A DNA stretch of 64,000 bases from Argyresthia goedartella (GCA_949825045.1 OX463827.1:5230501-5294500); one strand, 5' to 3'. Shown: positions 1 through 11,307, numbered from the stretch's first letter. The notes: generated by a model not told the origin, from the letters alone. Translations and numbers: made by a program.

Positions 1-113
1 CAGATTCCGCCATTGTGTTAGTGAACTCACCCAAAAAAATGTAATGACGGATCTAAGTGATGTAACAACATCCTATGGAAATAAATGATTTTTGATTTTG
101 ATTTTGATTTTGA
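1..113 (+). mobile_element. 3' end of a truncated non-LTR retrotransposon
   Basis: A short 3' untranslated tail with an AATAAA-like signal near 79-86 runs into tandem GATTTT units at 88-113, the sort of simple-repeat tail that ends many insect LINEs. No coding part remains inside the window; the body would lie upstream of base 1. The family is not identified. Confidence 0.5.
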
Positions 114-1182
114 CTTGTTTCCATGGATGGGCACCATCCCAGCGGAACCTAGATTTGCACCTTCAGCTTATTTAGGGGGATAGTCAAGTGCGAGTCCGAC
201 TCGCGCAAGATGTGTTCCGAATCTAGGTGTTTGAAAAAATATGTTTGAGATCCTCGCAACAATCCTTGCAATATTCAATTAATATTATATATTTTTTATT
301 GTAATATTATTTATTTTAATTCGGATGATTAGTCTATATGTACACAAAACAACTTAACCTAGCTAAATTTATACAAATACAAATATTAAACTAAATATAT
401 TCAATATCACACGATAAAGTTTTTATTTTTTTCTGTTTTACCTCCTAATTGTAGCCCCTTCTTAAAAATACAATAAAGCATACATTTGTCATTATTTTTC
501 CTGTGAATACCTTTATTATGTACTTTATTCATAATTTTAAGATCAGTGGTGTCGGAGATAAGGGGAGGGCGGGTCTAAATTTGTCTATTTTTTTTAATAT
601 ATACGGATCTTTTGAGCAATCATTTCAGGTTTATGAAACAAGAAATTGAGATCCTCGCAACGAGCCCTTTTATAAGACTGCCACGAGATACGTTTTGGAA
701 AACTTTTTTTTAAAGGAGGATAGGCAGAACTGCCCCCCCCCCCCCCCCCCCCCCATCAACAGAAATGAAATGGTGTTTGAGTGGTTCATCTTAGGGAGTA
801 CTTAATTTTTTAGTATGGCGACATCGACCGAATCATGGTATTTAGTGATTTATGCAATTTTCGTTTATAGACGCATTTAGGAATATACGTCGTTATTATA
901 ACAGTTTTATGTATAATGTGGTGCACAGCGATGGCGCAAATAAAAGCCCCGCGCCGCCCGCACCCTGCGCCCTCCGCACCCCGCGCCCCTTGCACCCCGC
1001 GCCCTTGCGCTTGCGACGCACTTATGTCAGTCACAGTCAGTTCTCTGTCGTGTGCGTCACGTGTTTGATTTATCTGTGTTTGACCGGCTTTACAACTACA
1101 ACCTCCGCTTGTTACCTGGACTGATTGATAGCTTTTCGTTTGACCCTGGCGCTATAAAGGACTTTGTGATAACTCTACTGGA
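114..1182. other. No gene seen; repeat scraps
   Basis: AT-rich DNA. Bases 182-210 carry the GTGCGAGTC/GACTCGCG motif of dispersed repeat family E. Bases 890-1180 include a GC-rich stretch of CCCGCGCC-like units near 950-1015 and may be the 5' untranslated part of the decayed LINE that follows. The small open frames here have no recognisable features. Confidence 0.5.
733..754 (+). repeat. Poly-C tract, 22 bases
   Basis: An uninterrupted run of 22 C. Its length is likely to vary between reads or individuals. Confidence 0.9.
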
Positions 1183-2690
1183 TTGGATATAATGGAAACT
1201 GGTCGCCGCTGTGTTATGTGTCCGCGTTCTGTCTTGCGACAAAGGCGGCACATTTTACAAGATACATTGATTCAAACCGATCCTGAATTAGTGAAATATA
1301 TTTCAGAAAATGCAGGTAAATATAAAATATTTGTGATTTGCCCCAAAATTGTGTCCCTCCTATTTACACAATTCATTTTTCATTATTATTAGACAACACA
1401 TGATATCTTTTGAAAAACGCCCTCCAAAATTGCCCTCCAAATAAGTTGTACTATACCGTAGCTGTTTACTACAATTGTACCATATGTATTTTACGAACGT
1501 GTCTATTGAGGGTAATATCAAATTATCTTGATCTAAATCTGAAGACATTACAACTCTCGTCACAACTGGATAGTAGGCATGAAGAAGTTAATCGATTGAG
1601 CTTAGAAAATTCAAGACTGAGACAATCCAGAAGAAAAAGCACAAGTGTAACTCCTACGTAAACTACAACGCCACAAAATAATTCCCTTTTAATTCAGAAA
1701 CAACCTAGTATTTTAATGAATCATCCCTTGTCCTCAAAAAAGCTGAATATCACACAAAATAAGCTACAAAACACACAAGTAACTACTCTCTGCGTACCGC
1801 AGTCACCTCCGAGGGCAAAGAATAGAATGGTCATAATTAGCAGCAACAACAGAAACTTTGCGAATGAAAACACTTTCACCATGAATGACTACTGCTTGAT
1901 ACTTCTGGGAGAGATAGACTTCAAGCAAACAGGAAAACTACATTCACCTAGTTTATCAACTGAGAATAGCGACTGAGTCAAACTGACACACAAATATCCA
2001 ACATATAAATGCAACTCTCCATTATACCTACATAATTGGAGAGTTAAATCTTTCAACAATATGCTCTATGAAGATGCACTTACCCTCAAATAGACCTACA
2101 TTTCCCCAACTCCACAATGTCCACTGCATAAGATGACAACATGTTTACACACCTTCGAGGACACCTGAGCAAGTGGGGCCTAATCACCACCCTACCTGCA
2201 ACGGTGGGAGGAACCTACAAGCGGTGATCAGTGGTATTCTACAGATAACTGATGAAGGAAGAGATTTAAATCTGTAATTCCCTAAGCAGACTATCACAAA
2301 CATCGAAGAGAATGTTTTTTTTTTTCAACATAATGACATGCAAATACTGCATCAAATATAGCTAACGAGACAGTCTGTTTAGATTTACTTGCGTCTGAGA
2401 ATTCCATGATTGATATTATCTGCATCACTGAACACTTTATGCCGTCTTGGTATGAGGTCCCATTAAATGTTAATAACTCTCGACTGGCGGCGCATTTTTT
2501 ACGAGAGTTTTAAAAACGAGGTGGAGCGTGTTTTCTTACGAGGACTGAACTAGACTTTAAGAAACATAATATTACAAAACAATAGATTAGCGGCAATTAA
2601 GAGTGTTGAGCGAAAGAAACATGTCATATTTATGTTGAAACTTGAAAGGTTGGAACATTATTTATTAGTGAAACATTTTAACACTGGTGG
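1183..2690 (+). pseudogene. Decayed CR1-like LINE: ORF1 remnant and endonuclease fragment
   Basis: Several broken frames read in the same direction. 1183-1320 gives a Cys-containing N-terminus (GRRCVMCPRS). 1500-1661 gives a leucine/arginine-rich stretch like a short coiled coil. 1716-1976 gives a segment with DYCLILLGEIDF, reminiscent of the esterase-like (SGNH) domain in ORF1 of CR1-type elements. Around 2360-2560 the translation contains IDIICITEHFMPSWYEV followed by LAAHF and GGACFLTR, the usual layout of the catalytic glutamate region of a LINE apurinic-type endonuclease. Reverse transcriptase is absent. Many stops and frameshifts show it is dead. The endonuclease match is fairly clear; the esterase reading is tentative. 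Confidence 0.5.
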
Positions 2691-3774
2691 GTGCATAATA
2701 ACTCTACATTTTGAGTGTAAGAAAAAGAGTGCAATGAACCCACACAGGGCCTTCTTCTTCTTTGGCGGGCTCTGTTTCTACAACTAGTCTCTCAGTGGGA
2801 CTTTTGTGCATGGAAAGCCTATTCTAGCCAGCGCAGCTCACGCCAGAATCCTACGCCAATATTTTTCACCTAAGAAAATTAAAGGCAATTTAATGTTCTA
2901 CAACTTTGTCTGTGGTTCCTTCTCATGGAAAATCCTTTATTTAGAAGATTATAGGGAAAAACCAAAAACAATTAGAACATTTCGGGGTTTTTCATACCCA
3001 GACTCCTCGAGGTCAAAAACTGAAATTCCATACCAAAAACCATTCCACAGCAATAACCCAAAAATTCAGTAAATTGGGAATGGTGTCCAGATACCTCTAA
3101 TTTTTACCTGCCAACATTGTGGACAAAAATTTGTAATAACTTCGGGAGACTTTTTATGAAGCAAAAATAATGAAATTACTTTGAATACTTATGTTCACGA
3201 CAATCAAGATGGACAATCTTGTACAAAGGTACAACTGCTTTAATACTCTTAATTTACGTAATTTGAGATTTACAAAAGGCTGTTTTGGCCTACTGCGGCG
3301 TCTTAAACTGATCACATTGAACTACTGAACCGATTTTAATAAAACTAGGAACCATCGCCGTGGAGTCTACCTGAAATTTTTGTAAAACATGTTAAATCCA
3401 GTGGTTCTATGAGAACAGTAGACCTAGCTTGTTTTAAATTTCAAGCTTTATGTCTGCTAGGAGTAGTAATAATATTTTGATGATCGATAGTGAGTCAGTC
3501 AGTGACAAAATGACGGAACTTTTCTCGGCTGTCGTTTCCAATCAGAAAATTCAGGTGTCTAGCTTTATCTACATACGAGGGTCAAAAATACTTCAAAATG
3601 CTTCCCCTCCACAACCCCTTTTGGATTTTTTGCAACATATTGTTTAGATGAGGAAGTCCTTCGTGTGTTTGCTGACATGGTTTGTTGCGCAATATAACAA
3701 CATAAGCCACGGATCTCACCTGTTGGCCTTTGATATATTATTGATATATATTGGCCTTTGTTCCATAGCCATAA
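2691..3774. other. No gene recognised
   Basis: Contains open frames of 88 and 65 codons (2806-3072 and 3450-3647) without recognisable domains. A stretch near 3310-3380 (ACCGATTTTAATAAAACTAG) resembles text often seen in insect dispersed repeats, but I cannot name the family. Confidence 0.4.
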
Positions 3775-3828
3775 AATGATAAAGTTGTAAGACCCTGCAA
3801 CAGAAAAGGCTTTGAAGCCCTGCGGACT

Positions 3829-4521
3829 GTGGTGGGAGCTTTCGACACCAGGTTGGGGGACGTAGAATCGAGACTAGCAGTCCTAGAGGTGAAATTTTGC
3901 GAGTCGCAGTCTAACCCGGAACATTCTGAAAATAGAGAAATGGAAATTCTGCGCTCCTCTGTCAAACAACTCAAGTCTGAGCTGAATGACCGCGATCAGG
4001 ACATGTTCTGCAACGACTTAGAAATAACAGGCGTCCCGGAGGAGCAGGGCGAAAACGTGGGACATCTCCTCGGACTCATCGCGACTAAGCTGGGCGTTAC
4101 CTGCGAGGGGCGCGATATCGTATCGGTAGAACGTGTGGGTATACGACGCACGCCATCTAGCGGTAACGGCGTGGACATACAGAGTGCGCCCGCGGCGGCG
4201 CGCCCACGGCCGCTGGTGCTAAGAGTGGCACGCAGGCAGCTACGAGACTCGCTGCTACAAGCTGCTCGTGTTCGTCGCGGCCTCACGACAGATGGCATGG
4301 GGCTCGCTGCCGCTCCTACTAGAGTATACATAAACGAGCGCCTTTCGAGATTCAACAAAATGCTGTTTTTCAAGGCGCGCGAGTTGGCTCGCTCTCGCGA
4401 GTGGAAATACGTATGGACCAGAGGCGGACGAATTTCAGTACGCCGCGAGACCGGGAGAGCGCCTTTCCGGGTACGGTCAGAACAGGACCTCGAGAAGATT
4501 TTTGGTGGGGAAGGAAATTAG
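3829..4521 (+). CDS. LINE ORF1 protein, FP25K-like C-terminal domain (5' partial)
   Basis: RNA-binding ORF1 of the surrounding LINE. Residues about 1-55 form a heptad-rich coiled coil (TRLGDVESRLAVLEVKF, then SSVKQLKSELNDRDQ). Residues about 55-130 form the middle domain, with LEITGVPEEQGEN near its start. The C-terminal part carries RVYINERLSRFNKMLFFKAR and YVWTRGGRISVRR, the signature shared by insect LINE ORF1 proteins and the baculovirus FP25K family. The frame is intact to its stop, but the upstream open frame (from 3775) has no ATG, so the true N-terminus is lost; the first codon listed is a GTG inside the open frame. Role by family: trimeric nucleic-acid-binding chaperone of the retrotransposition particle. 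It is unusually GC-rich compared with the flanks. Confidence 0.7.
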   Translation: MVGAFDTRLGDVESRLAVLEVKFCESQSNPEHSENREMEILRSSVKQLKSELNDRDQDMFCNDLEITGVPEEQGENVGHLLGLIATKLGVTCEGRDIVSVERVGIRRTPSSGNGVDIQSAPAAARPRPLVLRVARRQLRDSLLQAARVRRGLTTDGMGLAAAPTRVYINERLSRFNKMLFFKARELARSREWKYVWTRGGRISVRRETGRAPFRVRSEQDLEKIFGGEGN

Positions 4522-4876
4522 TAGCCATGTTTTTTTATGTATTAAATATATTTTTATTGTCATCAGAGTCGGCAGTCCTCGATGAGTTCATGTTTCTCGT
4601 TAGTACGAAGGATCTATTTTTAAATTATTGTTTTTTATTTTCCATAATGCAAACCAACATTTTAGGTTACGTTAAGCGTGAAATTTTGGTTGCGAATTGT
4701 GTAATTCTATCACTATTAAAATATGTACTAGAGATAAATTCGTTCCATCACAGAATGTGTTGTTTCCCAAAAAGTAATATTGTTACTAACGTTATTTATT
4801 TAAACAAAAATGCTTTCACTGTATTGCGCTCGGTGTCAATCATTTGTTTTGAAAATGTAGTATCGCAATTTATGTA
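4522..4876 (+). other. Spacer between ORF1 and ORF2 of the LINE
   Basis: AT-rich and without a conserved frame. A 158-codon open frame overlaps the ORF1 end in another frame, but its translation is hydrophobic and low in complexity and looks incidental. Confidence 0.5.
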
Positions 4877-5597
4877 ATGGCTTCCAAAAATTTAAAAGTT
4901 GGGTTATACAATGCAGGTTCCCTCGGCACTAACCACGACAACACGATAGCGGAAGTTACTCGGAGAGGCATTGATATTTTAGCCGTGAACGAGACGTGGG
5001 TGCACGAGGGTCAGGAAGGTCGAGCGCCTGCCATCCCCGGCTACCAGTTCCGGCACACTCCGCGACCGCGCGAGCACCGCGCGAGGTGGCGGGGTCGGTT
5101 TCTACGTACGACGGGGGATCACTGTTCGGGCGTGGCGCCACCCGGTCGACCCGCTGCACGCTGTGGTTGAGCAAATGTGGCTCACTGTGAACCTTAACGG
5201 AAACAAAATAATTATTGGCACGGCATATAGGCCGGATTGGGTCAATATGACCTTATTTTTTGACGCAATTACAGATTCAGTGAGCTCAATTCCGGCATGC
5301 GATAATATAATACTAGTAGGTGATTTTAATACGAACTACTTAGATGACAATAAAACAGTCAAGTTTAAATCTTTCCTATCTTGTTTCCAGTTAGAGCAGC
5401 TTATTACAGAACCTACTCATTTTACGGATACTTGTACCTCGCTAATTGATGTGGTGTGCTCTGATTTGCTTGCAAAAAGCATAACTCTGGACCCGGTCGG
5501 AAGGCTCAACGGGCATCGGCTTGTGGTCTGTGAGTTCAACATAAAGCGAGCCAAAATCGCCCCACGTACTGTCACGTATAGGTCCATAAAAATATAG
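4877..5597 (+). pseudogene. LINE ORF2 N-terminus: apurinic-type endonuclease domain, frameshifted
   Basis: Starts MASKNLKVGLYNAGSLGTNHD, the first endonuclease strand with its Asn. Then come ILAVNETWV (catalytic Glu), a frameshift near 5090, VRRGITVRAW, IIIGTAYRPDW (the TAYRP motif), ILVGDFNTNYLD (catalytic Asp and Asn), and a final block reading LNGHRLVVCEF. In active relatives this last block has Ser-Asp-His; here the Asp position is Gly, so a key residue is lost as well as the frame. The enzyme would nick target DNA to start reverse transcription. Only the central and C-terminal part (5163-5597) is a continuous frame. Confidence 0.8.
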
Positions 5598-5599
5598 CT

Positions 5600-6225
5600 G
5601 TGGATAGTTTCAACAGTAACTTACAAGCTATACGATGGGATCTGATAGCTCAACACTCAGACGTTAACGAGATTCTTGTGATATTTAACCAATGTGTTGT
5701 ACAAATATTTGATTTCCATGCGCCTGTTAGGTCGGTGGTTATAAAAGACCGCTCCTACCCTTGGATTACGGACACTATTAAAGTCATGATGAGACTCCGT
5801 GATCGAGCCGCCATAGACTATCATAAAAGTAAAACAGTGGGCAAAAAAAAAATATTTTCAAGACTTGAAAAGTATAGTAAATAAGGCTATAACTCAAGAA
5901 AAATTTGCATTCTTTAGACACAACATTAACAATAATATTCGGAACCCAAAAAGACTTTGGAAGAACCTTAAGGGCACATTATTACCTAAAAAAGACACTG
6001 AACTGCCGTCCTTTTTAATGACCCGAATGTTATAAATAACCACTTTTTGTGTTTACCAGGTGCCGCAGTAACTTCTATTTCTCACATGACATTTTTTGAA
6101 TATCATAGACATAATGAGGCCAAGTTTCAAATAGAGCCAGTCAGCTTAGACCGCTTGATTAAAATTATAAAGGAGTTGAATCAAACGCCGAGGGTCGCGA
6201 TTTTATTACTCTAGATAAGCTGGTA
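5600..6225 (+). pseudogene. LINE ORF2 linker between endonuclease and reverse transcriptase, broken
   Basis: 5600-5884 is open (YPWITDTIKVMMRLRDRA is the usual linker motif). The reading then shifts, continues as FAFFRHNINNNIRNPKRLWK around 5905-5965, and decays before the reverse transcriptase. A similar linker is seen on the minus strand at 52,560-52,930, which supports one family. Confidence 0.7.
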
Positions 6226-7676
6226 ATGACACTTCCTCACACTATAGACGTAATTCAATCTATTATAAATACCTCCATTTCCTCAAATACGTTTCCTGAT
6301 GTATGGAAGCATGCCATTGTTCTACCACACCCGAAGAATAATAGCCCTACCGAACTAAAGGATCTCAGGCCTATCAGCATTTTACCATGTCTGTCTAAAA
6401 TTTTAGAAAATGTAGTTTGTGAACAGTTAACCGACTTTCTTGAAAGAAACCATATGTTGCCTGTGGTGCAATCAGGCTTCAGAAAGGGGCGCAGCACCAC
6501 GACAGCATTGCTCGACGTTACCGATAATATACTAAACGCACAGGACAAAGGCATGTGCACGCTCTTGGTGTTGCTTGATTTTTCAAGGGCCTTCGATTGC
6601 TTAAATATAAACCTTCTTTTGTCAAAGCTACGCTATTATGGGTTTGATCACGACGCTATTAATTGGTTTGATAGTTACCTCAAAAATCGCTCGCTTGGGT
6701 CCCCCAAGGATCAATTCTGGGGCCAATTTTATTTATTTTATTCTCAGCGGATATTACTAAGCATATCAGACACTGTAAGTTTCACATATATGCGGATGAC
6801 ATCCAAGTATATATATCGAGCAAGCCACATGATATTAATGACGCAATATACAACCTTAATGAAGATCTTGGTAGAATATCTGATTGGTCCTCTAGTAATT
6901 GCCTTCGATTGAACCCAACAAAAACTAAGTACCTAATCTTCGGTAGCAAGTACCAAGTAGATAATATAAACCCAACGACGTGTGTTGAGCTCATGGGAGA
7001 GCCTATCGAAAGAGTGTACGAAGCCAGAAACCTAGGACTTATCATGACAAACCTAGGACAGTGGCTTACGTTTTGAAACGCATGTGAGCCACTGTGTGCG
7101 AGACGTTTTTATAGGTTGAAGATTCTGTACAAGATGAGGCCGTATTTGGGGTTAACGTTGCGAATACAATTGACTGAGTCACTGGTTCTGTCTAAACTGA
7201 ATTACATGGATACGGTTATTGGTCCGCGACTCTTGGCAAAAACCAAAAAGTTAGTGCAACGCGTACAGAATGCTTGCGCGCGATTCAATTTTGATATTCC
7301 GTTAAGGTATCACGTGACACCATACCTAAATAAACATACAATTTTAAAATTGCATCATCGTCGAAAGCTTCACTTGGCGTGTCTTTTGTTCGGGGTGATG
7401 AAATATAAGGAGCCAAGTTATCTTTTTGAGAAACTTTCATTTAAGTCGAGGCACCATGTGTCCCGCCAATGCTCAACGCAGCTCGCTACAGAGCGGCACA
7501 GCTCTGCTGCCTTTAGAGGGAGCTTCCGCTATGCTGCGACCAAGTGTTGGAATAATATCCCTCCACCAATCAGGAACCTGCGTTGTTTCTATGGATTTAA
7601 ATGCACGTTGAGAAAATTCATTTTTGAGCATCAAAAATTCGAAGAGTCTATACGAAATGACACTAGCGCAATATAA
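6226..7676 (+). pseudogene. LINE ORF2 reverse transcriptase and C-terminal domain, frameshifted
   Basis: Reverse transcriptase blocks in order: LRPISILPCLSKILENV, QSGFRKGRSTTTALLDV, VLLDFSRAFDCLN (motif A), WFDSYLKNRS. A deletion of roughly 20 codons and a frameshift follow near 6695. PQGSILGPILF and HIYADDIQVY (motif C, YADD at 6789-6800) are preserved in another frame to about 7070. 7116-7676 is again open and gives the C-terminal domain (KLNYMDTVIGPRL, CWNNIPPPIRNLR). All catalytic motifs can be found, but in three frames, so no functional polymerase can be made. Confidence 0.85.
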
Positions 7677-8042
7677 CTGACTATATATCATATGAAATTT
7701 GAACTTTAATATTAATACTGTTTTATATTTATATAGATTTATTTTGTACCTTTAATTAACCTGTTACCTACTATAAAGTCTGAATATTCATGTCTAACTA
7801 TGTTTCTCTTTTAAAATGTTTTTCCTTCTGCCTGTGTTTATAAATGTTTACACAAAAGTGCACATTGTTGTGCGTGTTGTCACCCGTCGGTCACAACGGA
7901 AGACCAGCGCTGATTGTTCGCATTCAGCATATGCTGAGTTGAGGCCGGCTTGTGACAGGAAATATTCTTATGTACCTAGTTGTTTAATATTGACTCCTAT
8001 TTTTGTTTCCTATTGCAAATAAACTTCTTTCTTTCTTCTTCT
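7677..8042 (+). other. 3' UTR and simple-repeat tail of the LINE
   Basis: AT-rich trailer after the stop, ending with AATAAA at about 8018 and CTTT/TTC repeats up to about 8042. Base composition changes after this point, taken as the element end. Confidence 0.6.
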
Positions 8043-9465
8043 TCAAAAGAGTAGGTATTTAGACGTACAGTTGAAATCCGTCAATCCGTTGTTTACAACG
8101 CTATAGCAATCTTCCCCCCTATTTCACCCCAATCAAAAATTGCGATCGACTAAAAAATCTAATAAATCAAGGAACGTGTTTGCTATTTTTCGTCAAATCG
8201 GTTGAAAAATGCGACCAGTAGGCGAGAACAGACAGACTGTGTCCGTACATACACCAACTCTGATTATTATAGTTTTTATCTTTGTGTTTTTCCATTGTTT
8301 CCTTTCACTTTTGTTTTGGTGCTTATATTATCAAAGTTTAGGCAAGTTTGATTTCGATTGATTGGGATATTAATCAGTGAAGATAAGGTTTGTGTGATAA
8401 ATAATTATAACCACTGACTAAGTGTGGAAGAGCGGAGCTTCCTGGTATGGGTATTTCTTTACTTAAAAGACAGTTCTCGCCCTATGTAGCTGCTGGAATC
8501 ATTAGAAGGCAAAAGAACTACAACAAAATGCAGGCAGACACCTTAATATCTCGTAGAGAACCAATATTACGTTTACAATATTTACGTTTTAAACTGGTGA
8601 TATTCTGATGCGCTGTTAAATGTACTTCAATATTGCAGAAGGCGTCATTACGCTAGCCTTTCCCGTTTAGGAGTAATTTGGTGCTAAGTCACTGAAACTT
8701 TTTCATTGCTCGTCAGTGTATCAATATTATTACTTTTGAGCGCTAGTGTGCCACACACAGGCAGACAGCCACTTTAAACCATTATAACCTTTCTTTTTCG
8801 TCAGGAATTAATTTATTAATAATTTCATATTTTAATATGAAACAGCTTTTCTTGCGCAGCTTACCCCTTGTTCCCGCTAACCATGCCAAATGCTTAGCGC
8901 CAACGTTGTTCACAACATTTCGAACTTTGAGCGGAAGCCAATACCGTGAACAATTCAACCTACGCTTACCTAAGTTCTGCTTGTGCTCCTTGTGCAGACG
9001 CCCATAGACAAGCTGACTAAAAAATAAAATATCCGTCAAGAATTACTTTAATGATTTAACTTATAATTACAGGAAAGTCACCAAGCTTACAAAAAAAATC
9101 GTGAAATCATAGTTTATGTTTCCATGACACAGATTACTATAGTTTGGTATATTGTACAAGGGTACCTGGACGGTATAAAAGAAACTTTTAACGTGTCTAG
9201 CTAATCACCAAAGACAGCCCTACAATTTACAGTTTCACAACGGTATTTTTTTACTTCCTTCAATACTATTCTATTTGATTAAAGGTCGGTGTGCGTCTGC
9301 AATATTAGCATGTTGGCTTTCTTGCCGATAGCTTATTCAGCAGGACTGTATGTAAGAGCATGTACGCAAGTAGATGTTGGGTTAGTAGTTTTGACGGCTT
9401 CTCTTACTCTGTAGAGTGATTTGTGTTAGATTTGTATATTATATGTTACGGTCAATTCAATAAAT
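8043..9465. other. No gene recognised
   Basis: 8160-8260 contains TCAAATCGGTTGAAAAATG followed by GAACAGACAGAC, wording common in insect dispersed repeats. An 85-codon minus-strand frame at 8782-9039 has ordinary amino acid content but no domain I recognise. It could be an unannotated exon or chance. Confidence 0.4.
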
Positions 9466-9993
9466 CCGGTTAGTATTCATAATAACCATTGATTTTGGTG
9501 AATGTAGTAAATATACCCAAAATCAGTCCGATTAACTACTTTAACCGGTTATTATTAATACTCACCAAGAGGGTTTTGTAAATTAAGATACCCTTATTTT
9601 CTTAATCAAATATGGTTTATTAAAGATAAAATATTGTCTGTCTATAATACACAGAATTGCACAGGAAGTTTATTAGATATGTGTAAAATATTTTGTTTGT
9701 ACTTCAGTTTATGTTTTAAGTATCTTTTGTTGTTCTTATATGTTTAACCTAACACGAAGGATAAAGGGGGCTTCGCTTCGCTCACCCCATTTACCCTTCA
9801 CCTAAGCTACCGCAGTGTTTTTCCCTGATATTAGCTGTGCAAATCAGTATCAATCATATTCACCACGGACGTGTGGTGATTGAATATACTAATCGGTTAA
9901 TGTGATAAATCTTGCTGTATTACCATGTATTACTTACTTTAACCATCGATATTGGTAAGTATGAATAATAGCCGGTTAGTATGCATAATAACC
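9466..9993. mobile_element. Composite inverted-repeat element with a nested family A/B-type core
   Basis: Both ends carry a 22-bp sequence (9466-9487 and 9972-9993) with one mismatch, and related inverted copies lie just inside (9546-9565 and about 9945-9970), so the ends can fold. The middle (about 9650-9850) carries the conserved hairpin core also seen at 11,580, 18,262, 44,332 and 60,081: CCTAACACGAAGGATAAAGG, a GC-rich loop, then CCCTTCACCTAAGCTACCGC. No coding sequence. It looks like one small element that has inserted into another. Confidence 0.55.
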
Positions 9994-10195
9994 GAATCAT
10001 TATCTTGACTGAAGCATATAAAATTTGTGAGTTTAGTTTAAACACACTTGTAACTGCGGCGATGGTCCAGCCCCTTATTTTGAATTACTGGCTTAGCGTT
10101 GGCACCACTGTGCCCCAGCCACCTCGAGTGGGAAAGGACGGGACTCTTTTTTTTGTAATTTATAAAAGTGAAGATTAAAAGTGACATAATAATCT

Positions 10196-10720
10196 GTGAT
10201 GACCTCTTTGAGGTTATGGTTCGAGCCTCGGCTGGGGGGGGGGGAGAAGGATGTTTATATGTGTGTGACGTCACTGTTTCTGGTTCCAAGGGCACAAATA
10301 TTTCCAAATTGCCATTTTGAGCAATTTAAAAACAATGTAAAAACGACTTAGTCAAAAAAGGGATAGTACAATGTTCAGGATTACTTAAATGACGGGGCTG
10401 CATGGGGTTAATAAATCTTACTCTACACAGAACTTGCTGTTAAATTTGTAATTATTTTTTTCTGCCTATTCATTATTATATTGTAATATTTGTATTAGTT
10501 TACAGCCAATTATTGAAAGAGATCCAAAAATCAATCTTTGAGAGTTTCTTCGCCCTGCCTATGTGGTCCAATGTAGAGAAGGGACAAAAAATGCCATTTG
10601 CTAAGTATATGTAAATATCTACAATAATAAAGACCTTTGAACTCTGAACAGAGTATCCTAGCGTGGGGCCAGAAGCAATGCATGTGACTGTATAATGTTT
10701 ATGTGATGTAATGAAAAAAG
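10196..10720 (+). mobile_element. SINE family A copy, interrupted by a LINE tail
   Basis: The left part (10,196-10,295) has a tRNA-like box B (GGTTCGAGCCT) followed by a G tract and the SINE body GATGTTTATATGTGTGTGACG. The right part (10,650-10,720) resumes with AGTATCCTAGCGTGGGGCCA. About 35 bp covering box A and the middle of the tRNA-like head are deleted, so its internal promoter is dead. Confidence 0.75.
10296..10649 (+). mobile_element. LINE family F1 3' fragment inserted in a SINE
   Basis: Matches the last about 350 bp of the LINE at 24.6-27.3 kb: the coding end (GCCATTTTGAGCAATTTAAA and onward), the stop region ATGGGGTTAATA, then the 3' UTR with GGTCCAATGTAGAGAAGGGA and AATAAAGACCTTTGA. 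It is 5'-truncated, as is usual for target-primed insertion. Confidence 0.85.
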
Positions 10721-10798
10721 AAGCAATTTCCCCTATATTTACTATAGAAGCCTCAGCCGTTATCTGTAATACTAACTTCGAGTACCCATTAACATTCC

Positions 10799-11052
10799 TC
10801 AAGCAAGCGGTTTAAGGAGCAAGCCTATTTGCTTCGTAACCCTGCCACGTCCGTCGTCGATGTGCTCGTAAAATATTTTATTGCTACAGTAAAAACGAAT
10901 AGTTGGGTAGATGCGGGGTACATCTCTTGGGTTTACAAGGTTACAATGGTTGAGTTGTTGGATTTGATAGAATAATGCTAATAAGTGCCACTTAAACGTG
11001 ATACCGGCGAGAGACAAAGACAGCTTTGGATGTCTGTCAAATTTTGAGGGCC
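10799..11052. other. No gene recognised
   Basis: An 89-codon minus-strand frame lies here without recognisable features; I do not call it a gene. Confidence 0.4.
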
Positions 11053-11206
11053 TAACGGCCGATCCCAATAACCTATCTTCTATCCATAATCTGCAGATTT
11101 GAGACTGCTAGTGTCATATTTGACATAAATCCCATAGCGCAACTGTCAAATGTAACCCGGAATCTGCAGATCACGGATAGAGATAGGTTATTAGGATCGG
11201 CCATTA
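11053..11206. mobile_element. 154-bp hairpin MITE with about 47-bp inverted arms
   Basis: The left arm (11,053-11,099, starting TAACGGCCGATCC) pairs with the right arm (11,161-11,206, ending GGATCGGCCATTA), with few mismatches and a 61-bp loop. Non-coding. The terminal TAA/TTA may be part of a short target duplication. Confidence 0.8.
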
Positions 11207-11230
11207 ATCTGACGGCTTAATTAATTTGAC

Positions 11231-11307
11231 GGCCTCTTTGGCGCAGCGGTTGTGGCTCTGCCTACCATGCGAGAGGTCCCGGGTTCGATCCCCGGCTGGG
11301 GGTAATG

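Larger units (their letters stand above)
3775..8042 (+). mobile_element. Near full-length CR1-like non-LTR retrotransposon (family D type), inactive
   Basis: One element reading left to right: an ORF1 with an FP25K-like domain (3829-4521), an untranslated spacer, ORF2 with endonuclease (from 4877) and reverse transcriptase (to 7676), then a 3' UTR ending in AATAAA at about 8018 and a TTTC/TTC-rich simple repeat. The 5' UTR and the first part of ORF1 are missing or unrecognisable; the frame is open from 3775 with no good ATG. ORF2 is broken by at least four frameshifts and an internal deletion, so the copy cannot move on its own. Reverse transcriptase motifs place it in the CR1/L2/Kiri-like group; the exact clade needs a tree. 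Confidence 0.85.

Noticed and set aside
4401..4877. 158-codon protein after ORF1
   Set aside because: Overlaps ORF1 in another frame, then runs through AT-rich spacer; composition is low-complexity and hydrophobic.
8782..9039. 85-codon minus-strand frame as a gene
   Set aside because: No recognised domain and no splice or homology support; length is within chance expectation for 64 kb.
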